24,490 nt of DNA, taken from contig JAXLQJ010000082.1 in the NCBI GenBank assembly GCA_046331705.1, forward strand, positions 1-24,490. The letters are read 5' to 3'. Below the pieces are notes generated by a model. It was not told the DNA's origin, searched no databases, and saw only the letters and a list, made by a program, of their open reading frames with translations. Positions within the stretch are counted from its first letter, which is position 1. The number at the start of each line of letters is the position of its first letter. Origin of the DNA: JADJOY01 sp046331705 [NCBI: bacterium] (lineage in GTDB: Bacteria > JADJOY01). A program made the translations under genes and the position numbers. This document shows, piece after piece, positions 16,547 to 24,402 of the stretch.

Positions 16547-18630
16547 CACGGCCACGGCAGCTCGTAGCTCAGGTTCAGCCAGAACGTGCGCCCATCCTGA
16601 GGAATGCGGTCTTGGCGGAGCTCGTCCGTGACGGGATCGGCGTAGTGCTGATCCAGCACGTTGCGGACGGTGGCGGCGACGGCGAGGCCGCCCAGCCAGC
16701 GGCGCGAGGTGAGGGTGACGTCGATCGGGTAGGCGGCGGCGACGCTGGCGCCGGCGCGGGTCTTGCGCGGCGACAGGTAGCGCGCTTGGACCGCGGCGCC
16801 GAGGGCGTCGCCCACGATCGGGAACGCCGCTGCAGCGACCAGGGTGTTCTCCGGCGAGTCGGCAAGCGAGACGTCGGTCTCGTCGGTGGCTCGCTGCAGC
16901 CCGTAGCCGAGCTCCACCTGCGCCCCTCCGTCGAAGCGGCCGATCAGACGCAGCTCGGCGCCCAGCGCGGAGACGCTGGCGGCATTGCGATAGACGAGCA
17001 GGCCGTCGCTCTCGTCGCTGGTGAGGGTGACCAGATCGTCGATCGAGTAGTGGTAGATCGAACCCGAGAGCTCGAGGTGTTCGGACAGCGATTGCTCGGC
17101 GACCAGCTCCACTTGGCGGATCGTCTCGGGCGAGAGATGGCCTGGCGGCTTCTGCGTGATGCCGTCGGCGTAATGGAGCTCGTACGCGTTGGCGGCGCGG
17201 AATGCTTCGCCGTAGATCAGCTTGACGGTGGTCGGGTCGAACGGTCGCGCGATGACCGCGACCCGTGGGCTGAGGCGGCTGGTTCCCGGTACCTCGGCAT
17301 CGAAGCGCAGGCCCGCGTTCAGGATGAGCCATGGAGTGACGTGGAACTCGTCCTGTGCGAAGAGCCCCCAGTCGACGGTCTCGCGCCGATCGTCGAGGGT
17401 GAGCGGCTCGCCCTCGTCGCCGTCGTGCTGGCGAATGCGGAAGTTGGTGCGGTTCTCGGCGCCGACGACCACCCGGTGGGCATCGAACAGCATCTTGCTG
17501 AGCTGGATCTCGGCGCCGACGCGCTGCGAGTCGGCGTCGTCGAGCCACAGCGAGGTGTCGCTGGGGTCCTCCTCGGGCCCGGCGTAGAGATAGCGGCCGT
17601 TGTAGCGGAACCAGTCGTAGACCACCCGCAGCTCGGGGGTGAAGCCGGCGATCTCGGTGGGGCGGTAGTCGAGGTCCATCCACGCGTATTGATCGCGGGT
17701 GCGGTTGCGATCGGTGGGGAAGACGGTGTCGAACGGGGATGTGGGCAACGTCTTGTCGCTCGATCCGTGTCCCGCGCTGAGCGTGAAGTCGTGGTACGAG
17801 CCCTTGCCGTAGAGGTGGTAGATGAAACCACCATCGGCGTCGCGTACGGTGCCGTTCGCGGTGGAGGGATCGTCGAACGCCGAATACTCGAGGCTCGCAC
17901 GGCCCTCGCTGCTCGCCACCGAGCCGGCGACCAACGCCTCGAGGCCGCTCGACGATTGCGCGCCGGCGGCGAGCCGTCCCGCATAGCTCGCGTGGCTCCC
18001 CCATTCGAACCGGGGCTCGGCGCCGGCGAGGTCGCGACCGCGGCGGGTGATCACGTTCACCACGCCGAAGAAGGCGCTCGTGCCGTAAAGCGAAGAGGCG
18101 GGTCCGCGCACCACCTCGATCCGGTCGATGAGGCTCAGGTCCACCGGAAAGTCCGCGCTCAGCGGCGCTTGATCGTAGATCGGGTTGTTGAGGCGGTGGC
18201 CGTCGACCAGGAGCAGGATGCGACAGTTGTAGTCACCCGCGCCGCTGAACCCACGCACTCCGAGGTACACGTAGTTGCGGTCGTAGGTCGTGTAGAAGCC
18301 GGGCAGGCGGGCCAGCACCTCGGCGAGGTTTCGATAGCCGAAGCGCCAGATCTCGTCGCTGGTGATCACGCTCACGGCGGACGGCGCGTCGCCGACTCGC
18401 TGGGCGTAACGCGAGGCGGTCTGGACCGAGGGGATCTCGCCGAAGAGGACCGATTCGTCCGCGCCGCCGGATCCACCGAGGGGGTCGTCCTGGGCGCGGG
18501 ACGTCGCCGCCAGCGCCGCGAGGAGCAGCACGCCGATCAGCCGCGACGGCGCGCCGGTGGCGGCCGCGCGGCGAGGGCGCGCGGGAGCGCGCGGTCGCAC
18601 CACGGGCGGGGCGGCGAGTTCGCGAAACAT
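16546..18630 (-). CDS. TonB-dependent outer-membrane receptor
   Basis: From the ATG used here the protein is 694 residues. An in-frame ATG 17 codons upstream (18681) would give 711, and neither has a good ribosome site. A hydrophobic signal segment (RLIGVLLLAALAATSRAQ) precedes the plug domain. The plug contains DAPSAVSVITSDEIWRFGYRNL, VRGFSG, ILLLVDGHRLN and IDRIEVVRGPASSLYGTSAFFGVVNVITRRG, the signature of vitamin B12/siderophore-type receptors. The rest is a beta-barrel rich in alternating aromatic strands. It ends FWLNLSYELPWP with an aromatic near the C-terminus, as expected for barrel assembly. It is the first gene of the receptor, binding protein and histidine kinase unit, which suggests uptake or sensing of a specific small molecule. 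The ligand is not identifiable. Confidence 0.92.
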   Translation of the reverse strand: MFRELAAPPVVRPRAPARPRRAAATGAPSRLIGVLLLAALAATSRAQDDPLGGSGGADESVLFGEIPSVQTASRYAQRVGDAPSAVSVITSDEIWRFGYRNLAEVLARLPGFYTTYDRNYVYLGVRGFSGAGDYNCRILLLVDGHRLNNPIYDQAPLSADFPVDLSLIDRIEVVRGPASSLYGTSAFFGVVNVITRRGRDLAGAEPRFEWGSHASYAGRLAAGAQSSSGLEALVAGSVASSEGRASLEYSAFDDPSTANGTVRDADGGFIYHLYGKGSYHDFTLSAGHGSSDKTLPTSPFDTVFPTDRNRTRDQYAWMDLDYRPTEIAGFTPELRVVYDWFRYNGRYLYAGPEEDPSDTSLWLDDADSQRVGAEIQLSKMLFDAHRVVVGAENRTNFRIRQHDGDEGEPLTLDDRRETVDWGLFAQDEFHVTPWLILNAGLRFDAEVPGTSRLSPRVAVIARPFDPTTVKLIYGEAFRAANAYELHYADGITQKPPGHLSPETIRQVELVAEQSLSEHLELSGSIYHYSIDDLVTLTSDESDGLLVYRNAASVSALGAELRLIGRFDGGAQVELGYGLQRATDETDVSLADSPENTLVAAAAFPIVGDALGAAVQARYLSPRKTRAGASVAAAYPIDVTLTSRRWLGGLAVAATVRNVLDQHYADPVTDELRQDRIPQDGRTFWLNLSYELPWP

Positions 18631-18877
18631 GGCGCACACCCACGATGCGAAGGCGAGGTTCGATTCATGGGAGTCGAGCATTCGAGTGCAGTGTGCAAGC
18701 CACGCGCCGCCTGTCGTGGTGTGCTGGCGGAGTGCGAACTGCTGGAAATCATGACGGTATCTTCTGCGTAGCCGTGGTGCCCGTCGGGGTGGGGCGGTCC
18801 GAAATGGGCGGATCGCCCGATGGGCTCGCGATCGTGCACACCCGCTGGTCTCGCGGCGGCTCGCGCCGCGCGACGGC

Positions 18878-18906
18878 TTGCGGCACCAAGTAGAACATGT
18901 TCTACT
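18878..18906 (+). promoter_or_regulatory. Predicted promoter of the FadD3-like ligase gene
   Basis: TTGCGG (18878-18883) as -35, a 17-bp spacer and TCTACT (18901-18906) as -10. The -10 lies inside the right half of the palindromic operator, the same arrangement as at the thiolase gene. The boxes are only partial matches to consensus, so the call rests mainly on the repeated geometry. Confidence 0.5.
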
Positions 18907-18907
18907 T
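18888..18907. promoter_or_regulatory. KstR-like TetR-family operator, copy 2 (perfect palindrome)
   Basis: AAGTAGAACATGTTCTACTT is a perfect 20-bp palindrome fitting TnnAACnnGTTnnA. The symmetry continues outward as CGGCAC on the left and GTGCCG on the right, giving a 36-bp dyad (18880-18915) with a single mismatched pair. It lies about 170 bp before the ligase start and overlaps the predicted -10. Confidence 0.8.
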
Positions 18908-19076
18908 CGTGCCGCGCGGTACGCGGCACGCTCACCGGCGCGGTGGATCGGCGGCTCGCTGCTGCTCCAGCCCCGGTTGCCCCTGGGGTGTTCTCAGCCG
19001 ATCGGTCGGGAAGATCGCAATCTCGCGGAGGAGGCCTGAACCGCTGCGCGCGGACAGGACCTAGGAAGCGCCGTCG

Positions 19077-20696
19077 ATGGACTTGACCGATTGGACGATC
19101 CCGCGCCTGGTGCGGCGAGCCGCAGAGCGCTTTCCCAGCGCCCATGCCCTCGAGGACGGCGCCGCCGTCCTCACCTTCCCGGAGCTCCTCGCCGCGTCGC
19201 GGCGCGCCTCCGCGGCCCTCCTCGCCGCAGGCGTGACGCCCGGCGATCGCGTGGCGATCTGGGCGCCCAACGTCCACGAGTGGGTCGTGGCCGCGCTCGG
19301 CATCCATGGCGTCGGCGGCGTGCTGGTGCCGCTCAACACGCGGATGAAGGGCGCCGAGGCCGGCTACGTGCTGGAGAAGAGTCGGGCGCGTTTGCTCTTC
19401 GTGGTCGCGTCCTTCCTCGACAACGACTACGTCGCGATGCTGCGCAACGCGCTGGGAGGGCCGGACGGAGCGCGCCCGGTCGGCGGGCTGCCGGCGCTCG
19501 AGCGAATCGTGGTGCTGCGCGGCGGCGCCGCCCCGGGTTGTGTCGAGTGGGAAGCGTTCCTGCGCGGCGGAGAGCGGCTCGATCCCGCGGTGGTGGAGGA
19601 GCGGGCGCACGCGGTCGAGCCCGACGATCTCTCGGACATCCTCTTCACCTCGGGCACCACCGGGAAGCCCAAGGGCGTCATGACCACCCACGCGCAGAAC
19701 CTGCGGGCCTACGCGGCGTGGAGCGAGGTCGTCGGCTTGCGCGCCGGTGACCGCTACCTGGTGGTCAACCCGTTCTTCCATGCCTTCGGCTACAAGGCCG
19801 GCTGGCTGGCCTCGCTCCTGCGCGGAGCCACCGTGTTGCCGCACCTGGTTTTCGACGTGCCGCAGGTGCTCGAGCGGATCGGGCGCGATCGGATCACGAT
19901 GCTCCCCGGCCCACCCACGCTCTATCAGATGATCCTGGCCCACCCGGATCGCGACCGGTTCGACCTGCGTTCGCTGCGGCTCGCCGTCACCGGCGCGGCG
20001 TCGATTCCCGTCGAGCTCATCGTGCGCATGCGTCGCGAGCTCACCTTCGAGACGATCATCACGGGCTACGGGCTCACCGAGGCGTGCGGCATCGCCACGA
20101 TGTGCCGTTACGACGACGATCCCGAGACCATCGCCACCACCTCCGGCCGCGCGATTCCCGACGTGGAGGTGCGTTGCGTCGATCCCGAGGGCGTGGAGGT
20201 CGCGCGGGGCACGCCGGGCGAGATCGTGGTGCGCGGCTACAACGTCATGCGCGGCTATTTCGAGGACCCGCGTGCGACGGCCGACGCCATCGACGCCGAG
20301 GGATGGCTGCACACGGGCGACATCGGCGTCATGGACGCGCGTGGCTACCTGCGCATCACCGATCGCATCAAGGACATGTTCATCGTGGGCGGCTTCAACG
20401 TGTATCCCGCGGAGGTCGAGGCAGGGCTCGTCGCGCACGACGGAATCGCACAGGCCGCCGTGATCGGTGTCCCCGACGAGCGCTTGGGCGAGGTGGGCAT
20501 GGCGTGGGTGGTGCCGCGCCCCGGAGCCGCGCTCGACGCCGACGCCCTCGTCGGCTGGTGTCGAGAGCGCATGGCCAACTACAAGGTGCCGCGCTACGTC
20601 GAGATCGTGGACGCGCTGCCGCTCAACGCCTCGGGCAAAGTCACCAAGTTCGTGCTGCGCGACCGCGCCCGCGAACGCCTCGCCGTCGCCGGCTGA
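19077..20696 (+). CDS. fadD3: FadD3-like acyl-CoA ligase (AMP-forming)
   Basis: This 539-residue adenylate-forming ligase has TSGTTGKPKG (191-200, phosphate loop), NPFFHAFGYKAG (231-242), GPPTLYQ, YGLTEACG (331-338), GWLHTGD (409-415), and the C-terminal catalytic lysine Lys521 in NASGKVTK. These segments closely follow FadD3, the ligase that activates the steroid-derived propanoate HIP in actinobacteria, and related medium-chain or cyclic-acid ligases. The reaction is carboxylate plus ATP plus CoA to acyl-CoA, AMP and PPi in the cytoplasm. The ATG has an AGGA ribosome site 10 nt upstream. It shares the palindromic operator with the carboxylase operon and the thiolase, so it is probably co-regulated with them. 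A steroid substrate is not established here. Confidence 0.9.
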   Translation: MDLTDWTIPRLVRRAAERFPSAHALEDGAAVLTFPELLAASRRASAALLAAGVTPGDRVAIWAPNVHEWVVAALGIHGVGGVLVPLNTRMKGAEAGYVLEKSRARLLFVVASFLDNDYVAMLRNALGGPDGARPVGGLPALERIVVLRGGAAPGCVEWEAFLRGGERLDPAVVEERAHAVEPDDLSDILFTSGTTGKPKGVMTTHAQNLRAYAAWSEVVGLRAGDRYLVVNPFFHAFGYKAGWLASLLRGATVLPHLVFDVPQVLERIGRDRITMLPGPPTLYQMILAHPDRDRFDLRSLRLAVTGAASIPVELIVRMRRELTFETIITGYGLTEACGIATMCRYDDDPETIATTSGRAIPDVEVRCVDPEGVEVARGTPGEIVVRGYNVMRGYFEDPRATADAIDAEGWLHTGDIGVMDARGYLRITDRIKDMFIVGGFNVYPAEVEAGLVAHDGIAQAAVIGVPDERLGEVGMAWVVPRPGAALDADALVGWCRERMANYKVPRYVEIVDALPLNASGKVTKFVLRDRARERLAVAG

Positions 20697-20827
20697 ACCG
20701 GCGCGCCGGCGCGCCCGGCGTCGAGCCACTTCCCTCGAGGTGCACGCGGCGCTCGAGATCGGTACGATCCGCGTACTGGTTTCCCCCGACGCGTCCGCTC
20801 GGTCGCGTCGCGGGACCGAGAGCGCCC

Positions 20828-22291
20828 GTGCGGATCGTCGTCGCCAACTCGCCGCTGACCCTCGGGCCGCAGTTCCCGATCCCCACGATCATCCTCGACA
20901 AGGGCAAGGACATGCCCTTGGGACCGCTCTACCTGGCGGCGGCGCTCGGACAGGCCGGCTACGACGACGTGCACGTGCTCGACATCCACTCGCTGGGGTT
21001 GAGCCCGGCGGCGGCGGCGCAGCGGATCGTGGCGCTCGCCCCCGACCTGCTGGCGGTCAAGGTCTACAGTTTTTCCTGGTACGACGCCGTGCTCCTCGCC
21101 CGCGAGGTGCGGCGCGGCCTGCCGCGCTGCCACATCGCGTTCGGCGGTCCGCACGCCGATCACTACGCGGCGGCCATGGCCTCGGTGGGCGCGTGCGACA
21201 GCGTGTGCGCCGGTTACGGGGAGGCGGCGATCGTGGCGCTCGCGCGCGCGGTCGAGCGCGGCGCGTCGCCGGCGGGTATCCCGGGGATCGCGTACCACGA
21301 CGGCGCGAGCGTCGTGAGCACGCCGCCGGCGCCGCTACCGGACGACCTCGACACGATCCCCTTTCCCGACCGCGGGCGGGTGCGCCTCGAGGACTACACC
21401 TCGTGGATGATCGATCGTCCGCTCGCCACCACGGCGGTGATGACGAGCCGCGGTTGTCCGTTCGCCTGTGCGTTCTGCTCGGAGGCGCGCACCCGATTCC
21501 GCCAGCGCAGCGTGGCGAACGTGGTCGCCGAGCTGCGCGACTGCCACGAGCGCGGCTACCGGATGGTGAACTTCGAGGACGACATCATGAACCTCGACCG
21601 CCGCTGGATGCTGGCGTTCGCCGACTCGATGGCGTCGCTCGCCGCGCGGCCGCAGTGGGGATTTCGCGGTCGCGTCGGCGGCTTCGATCGCACGCTGGCC
21701 CGCGCGTGCGCCCGCGCCGGTTGTACCCGCATCAACTTCGGCGTCGAGTCGGGAACGGACGCGATCCAGGCCTGGATGGGGAAGGGGATCACGCTCGCCG
21801 ACGTCCGCCAGGCGGTGGCGGCCGCGAGGGAGGAAGGCATCACGACGGTCTGCTACTTCATCCTCGGGTTCCCGAGCGAGACCCCCGAGATGATGCGCGC
21901 GACCTACCGCTTCGCCCGCGAGATCTCGCCGGACTACGCCCAGTTCACACCGCTGGTGGTGCTGCCCGGAACCCAGCTCTACGAGCGGGAGCGCAAGCTC
22001 AACGGTCCCGACTACGACCCCTTCCTCGACTACACCCTCGCACCGCGTCCCGGGTTCGCGATCCCGCCGCCCACGGGTACGGCGCCGCGCGCGACGGTGT
22101 TCCGCCACGTGCGCGCCGCGTATCTGGGCTACTACTTCCGTCCGCGATTCCTGTTTTCCGGCAAGGCCACCCGCGGCGGGTGGCGGCGCGGGTTGCGCGC
22201 CGGCTTGTCCTTGGTCGCGTACGTGTTGCGTGGGAACCGCGGCTATCGCGAGCGGGCGCCGCTCGCCATGCCGGCGCTCGCCGCGTCCTGA
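20828..22291 (+). CDS. Radical SAM protein with N-terminal B12-binding-like domain
   Basis: This 487-residue protein is read from GTG (VRIVVANSPL), because the family's N-terminal strand begins exactly there; upstream codons of the longer frame are antisense-like. Residues 1-150 form a cobalamin-binding-type Rossmann domain with PLGPLYLAAAL, LAVKVYSF and FGGPHADHY. The radical SAM core carries Cys210, Cys214 and Cys217 in SRGCPFACAFCSEA (CX3CX2C) for the 4Fe-4S cluster. It is followed by FGVESGTD (304-311) and a GFPSET segment. The layout is that of BchE/HpnP-like methylases and cyclases. The basic C-terminal tail (RGGWRRGLRAGLSL...) may be membrane-proximal. The gene follows the ligase by 131 bp and converges on the flippase. 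Its substrate is unknown. Confidence 0.9.
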   Translation: MRIVVANSPLTLGPQFPIPTIILDKGKDMPLGPLYLAAALGQAGYDDVHVLDIHSLGLSPAAAAQRIVALAPDLLAVKVYSFSWYDAVLLAREVRRGLPRCHIAFGGPHADHYAAAMASVGACDSVCAGYGEAAIVALARAVERGASPAGIPGIAYHDGASVVSTPPAPLPDDLDTIPFPDRGRVRLEDYTSWMIDRPLATTAVMTSRGCPFACAFCSEARTRFRQRSVANVVAELRDCHERGYRMVNFEDDIMNLDRRWMLAFADSMASLAARPQWGFRGRVGGFDRTLARACARAGCTRINFGVESGTDAIQAWMGKGITLADVRQAVAAAREEGITTVCYFILGFPSETPEMMRATYRFAREISPDYAQFTPLVVLPGTQLYERERKLNGPDYDPFLDYTLAPRPGFAIPPPTGTAPRATVFRHVRAAYLGYYFRPRFLFSGKATRGGWRRGLRAGLSLVAYVLRGNRGYRERAPLAMPALAAS

Positions 22292-22337
22292 GCCGTTCCA
22301 GGCGCGCGCGAGGCGGGCGGGGCGCGGGCCAGCGCGC

Positions 22338-24095
22338 TCACGAGCGCGCTCCCGCCGCCGCCAGAGGGCGAGGCTCGACGGCGCGCGGCGACGGATCGCG
22401 CTCACCGTCGCGATCTCGCGTCGGCACGGGTGGCGTGCGGCGCTCGCGCCCGGGCTCGGCGGCCCGCGCCGCATCGGCAGCCGGCGTGGGTCCCGTCGCG
22501 GGCACGGGTGCCGCTCGCAGCCATTCGAGCAGGCGCCGTATCTCGGGCACCCCAAACAGGCGCGCCAGCCCGAGGTCGACGAGCACGCCCAGGACGCCGA
22601 GCGCCACGAGCTCGGCGAGGCGCAGCACGCTCGCGGACTCGGCGCTCAGGGCGGTCGCCGCCGCGTGGCTCGTGATCCAGGCGCTCGCGTGCTCCTCGAT
22701 CGGCACCAGCGCCGCGCCCATCGCGGTCGCCGCGAGCCACGGCCGGGCGCTCGCGCGGACGAGGCGCGCGAGACCCAGCCTGCCGAGACGCCGCCTGAGC
22801 AGCATCACGAGCAGCGGAAACGAGATCCACGCGTTGACGCTGAACGCGAACGCGATCCCGCCCACGTCCCAGCGTTCGGCGAGGCCGTAGCCGAGCAGCG
22901 TCATCGGCGGCAGCAGCGCGAACGCGAGAGCCGCCAGCCGCCGCGCCTCGCCCATCGACATCGCCAGATAGGTCGGCACCTGGTTGAGGACGATCGCCGC
23001 GATCCACGGCGCGAAGCCGAGCACCACGTCGCCCGTGAGGCGCGTGCTCTCCGCGGAGAAGCGGCCCCGCTCGAAGAGCGCTCCGACCAGCGGTGCGCGC
23101 AACACGATGACCAGCACGATCAGCGGCGCCAGCGCGACGCTCGCGATGCGCACGAAGCTCACCACCAGCAGGCGCAGCCGGGCGAGGTCGCCGGCTGCGA
23201 CCAGCGCCGCCATCCGCGGGTAGAGCGGCGAGACCAGCGAGCCCTGCACCAGCGTCGGGATCACCGCCAGCACCGAGGTGCCGTAGCGGAACGCCGCGAC
23301 CCGGCCCGCGCCCAGGTGCGACGCGAGCGCGGAGGCGATGCCGAAGCCCGTCACCACCGCCAGCGAGAACGCGGTGGTGGGCGCGATCTGACGCAGCACC
23401 GCCTGGAAGGAATCGTCGCGCCAGTCCACACCGATGCGCAGATCGCGGCGATGGGGGAGCAGCCGGGGCAGCACGGCGAGCGCTTGGAGCGCGTAGCCTC
23501 CCACCACGCCCCACGCCGCCCCTTCGATCCCGATCCTCGGGCCGAGCAGCAGCACGCCGGCGATGAGGCCGAGGCTGGGGAAGAGCGTCGCGATGGCCGT
23601 CGAGGTGTAGCGGCCATGCGAGTAGAGGACGGCCTCGGCGATGGCGAAGGCAGGGAAGAGCACCAGCACCGGCGCTGCGATGCGGCTCATGCGCACGAAG
23701 TGGCTGCCCGCTTCGCCGGCGAGGGAGGGGACCCAAGCGCGAGCGAACGGCACCGCCAGCGCGTAGCCGATGGCCACCACGCCGAGCACGCCGAGCGCGA
23801 AGCTCGCGACACTCGACGCCAGCCGCCACGCCTCCGGCTGACCCTCGTTGTCGCGCGTGGCGACGAAGCGGGGAACCAGGCAGAGGTGCAGGATCGAGCG
23901 GCTGTGGAAGCCGAGCAGCACCGGCAGGAGCTGAGCGAGAAAGAAGGCGTCGGTTTCCGGGCCGGCGCCGAAGCGGGCGGCGACCACCGCCACCGACACG
24001 AACCGCAGCCCCAGCGAGACGATGCCGATCGCGAGCAGCGCGACCGAGGCGGAGCGAAGGTGCTCCGGTTTGCCGAGGGACGGAGGGACGTCCAT
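22338..24095 (-). CDS. MurJ/MviN-type lipid flippase
   Basis: This is a 585-residue polytopic membrane protein, beginning MDVPPSLGKPEHLRSASVALL with about 14 hydrophobic segments in the MOP-superfamily pattern. FGAGPETDAFFLAQLLPVLL near residue 38 is the MurJ-like first-helix signature. A second bundle follows with GALFERGRFSAESTRLTGDVV near residue 365, also typical of MviN/MurJ. The last ~55 residues form a hydrophilic Pro/Arg/Ala tail with no membrane segment. The ATG at 24095 is the only sensible start and lacks a clear ribosome site. The protein would move a lipid-linked precursor across the inner membrane. Whether the cargo is lipid II or an exopolysaccharide precursor is not shown. It converges with the radical SAM gene, leaving 46 bp between the stops. 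Confidence 0.87.
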   Translation of the reverse strand: MDVPPSLGKPEHLRSASVALLAIGIVSLGLRFVSVAVVAARFGAGPETDAFFLAQLLPVLLGFHSRSILHLCLVPRFVATRDNEGQPEAWRLASSVASFALGVLGVVAIGYALAVPFARAWVPSLAGEAGSHFVRMSRIAAPVLVLFPAFAIAEAVLYSHGRYTSTAIATLFPSLGLIAGVLLLGPRIGIEGAAWGVVGGYALQALAVLPRLLPHRRDLRIGVDWRDDSFQAVLRQIAPTTAFSLAVVTGFGIASALASHLGAGRVAAFRYGTSVLAVIPTLVQGSLVSPLYPRMAALVAAGDLARLRLLVVSFVRIASVALAPLIVLVIVLRAPLVGALFERGRFSAESTRLTGDVVLGFAPWIAAIVLNQVPTYLAMSMGEARRLAALAFALLPPMTLLGYGLAERWDVGGIAFAFSVNAWISFPLLVMLLRRRLGRLGLARLVRASARPWLAATAMGAALVPIEEHASAWITSHAAATALSAESASVLRLAELVALGVLGVLVDLGLARLFGVPEIRRLLEWLRAAPVPATGPTPAADAARAAEPGRERRTPPVPTRDRDGERDPSPRAVEPRPLAAAGARS

Positions 24096-24328
24096 GCGAC
24101 GTTGCGTACGCGAGCGAGCACCGCATCCACGGGGCGTGGGTGGTCGTGCTCGTCGCCGTGCTGGGATAGCCGAGCATCCGGCATGCCAGCGTTCGCCAGC
24201 GCTGGGCGGCGATTTCGTCTCGCTGCGCTGACAATGCGCCTGGCCGTCAGGCGCAACGCCCGGGCAAAGGTCCGCAATCGTCGCGACGAGAGCACAGCGG
24301 TCGACCGATTGACGCCCTCGCGGCGCGG

Positions 24329-24357
24329 TTGGCGGTCGAAATAGAACGTGTTCTACT
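24329..24357 (+). promoter_or_regulatory. Predicted promoter of the thiolase gene
   Basis: TTGGCG (24329-24334), a 17-bp spacer and TCTACT (24352-24357) repeat the geometry seen before the FadD3-like gene, with the -10 inside the operator's right half. The predicted leader is about 40 nt and carries an AGGAG ribosome site at 24390-24394, 8 nt before the ATG. Confidence 0.5.
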
Positions 24358-24358
24358 T
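24339..24358. promoter_or_regulatory. KstR-like TetR-family operator, copy 3
   Basis: AAATAGAACGTGTTCTACTT differs from the perfect copy at 18888 at two positions and fits TnnAACnnGTTnnA (core 24342-24355). Short outer arms GGTCG (24334-24338) and CGACC (24360-24364) extend the symmetry with a one-base offset. It is 45 bp before the thiolase ATG. Confidence 0.75.
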
Positions 24359-24402
24359 GCGACCCCGATCCCACGACGTCGCCGTTTCGAGGAGAGCAAG
24401 CG

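Larger units (their letters stand above)
18631..19076. other. 446-bp divergent intergenic region with operator and nested dyads
   Basis: This region separates the receptor gene (-) from the FadD3-like ligase gene (+). It contains the perfect operator (18888-18907) inside a longer near-perfect inverted repeat (18880-18915), and a hairpin CGTGCCGCG/CGCGGCACG (18908-18916 with 18922-18930) that shares the right-hand arm. A small GGGCG-gat-CGCCC dyad lies at 18807-18819. The predicted ligase leader is roughly 165 nt and ends with an AGGA ribosome site at 19063-19066. No convincing receptor promoter or small gene was seen. Confidence 0.6.
24096..24402. other. 307-bp divergent intergenic region with inverted repeats and operator
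   Basis: This region lies between the flippase start (-) and the thiolase start (+). It contains the operator and promoter annotated separately. A perfect 8-bp stem, TGCGCCTG-gccgt-CAGGCGCA, spans 24235-24255. The palindrome CCAGCGCTGG is at 24196-24205, next to a direct repeat GCCAGCG at 24185 and 24195. No small gene was recognised. Confidence 0.6.

Noticed and set aside
18880-18915. Long inverted repeat as a rho-independent terminator
   Set aside because: No T-run follows on either strand. The core matches two other promoter-proximal palindromes, so an operator fits better.
20975-21010. DIHSLG in the radical SAM protein as a DxHxxG cobalamin-ligand motif
   Set aside because: It lies at the end of a strand where relatives usually have a plain LD-x-x-x-x-G segment. 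Match by chance is likely, so base-off His ligation is not claimed.
22230-24344. Plus-strand open frame of 704 codons rich in His/Arg/Glu opposite the flippase
   Set aside because: Low-complexity shadow. The minus strand shows a full MurJ-like membrane protein.
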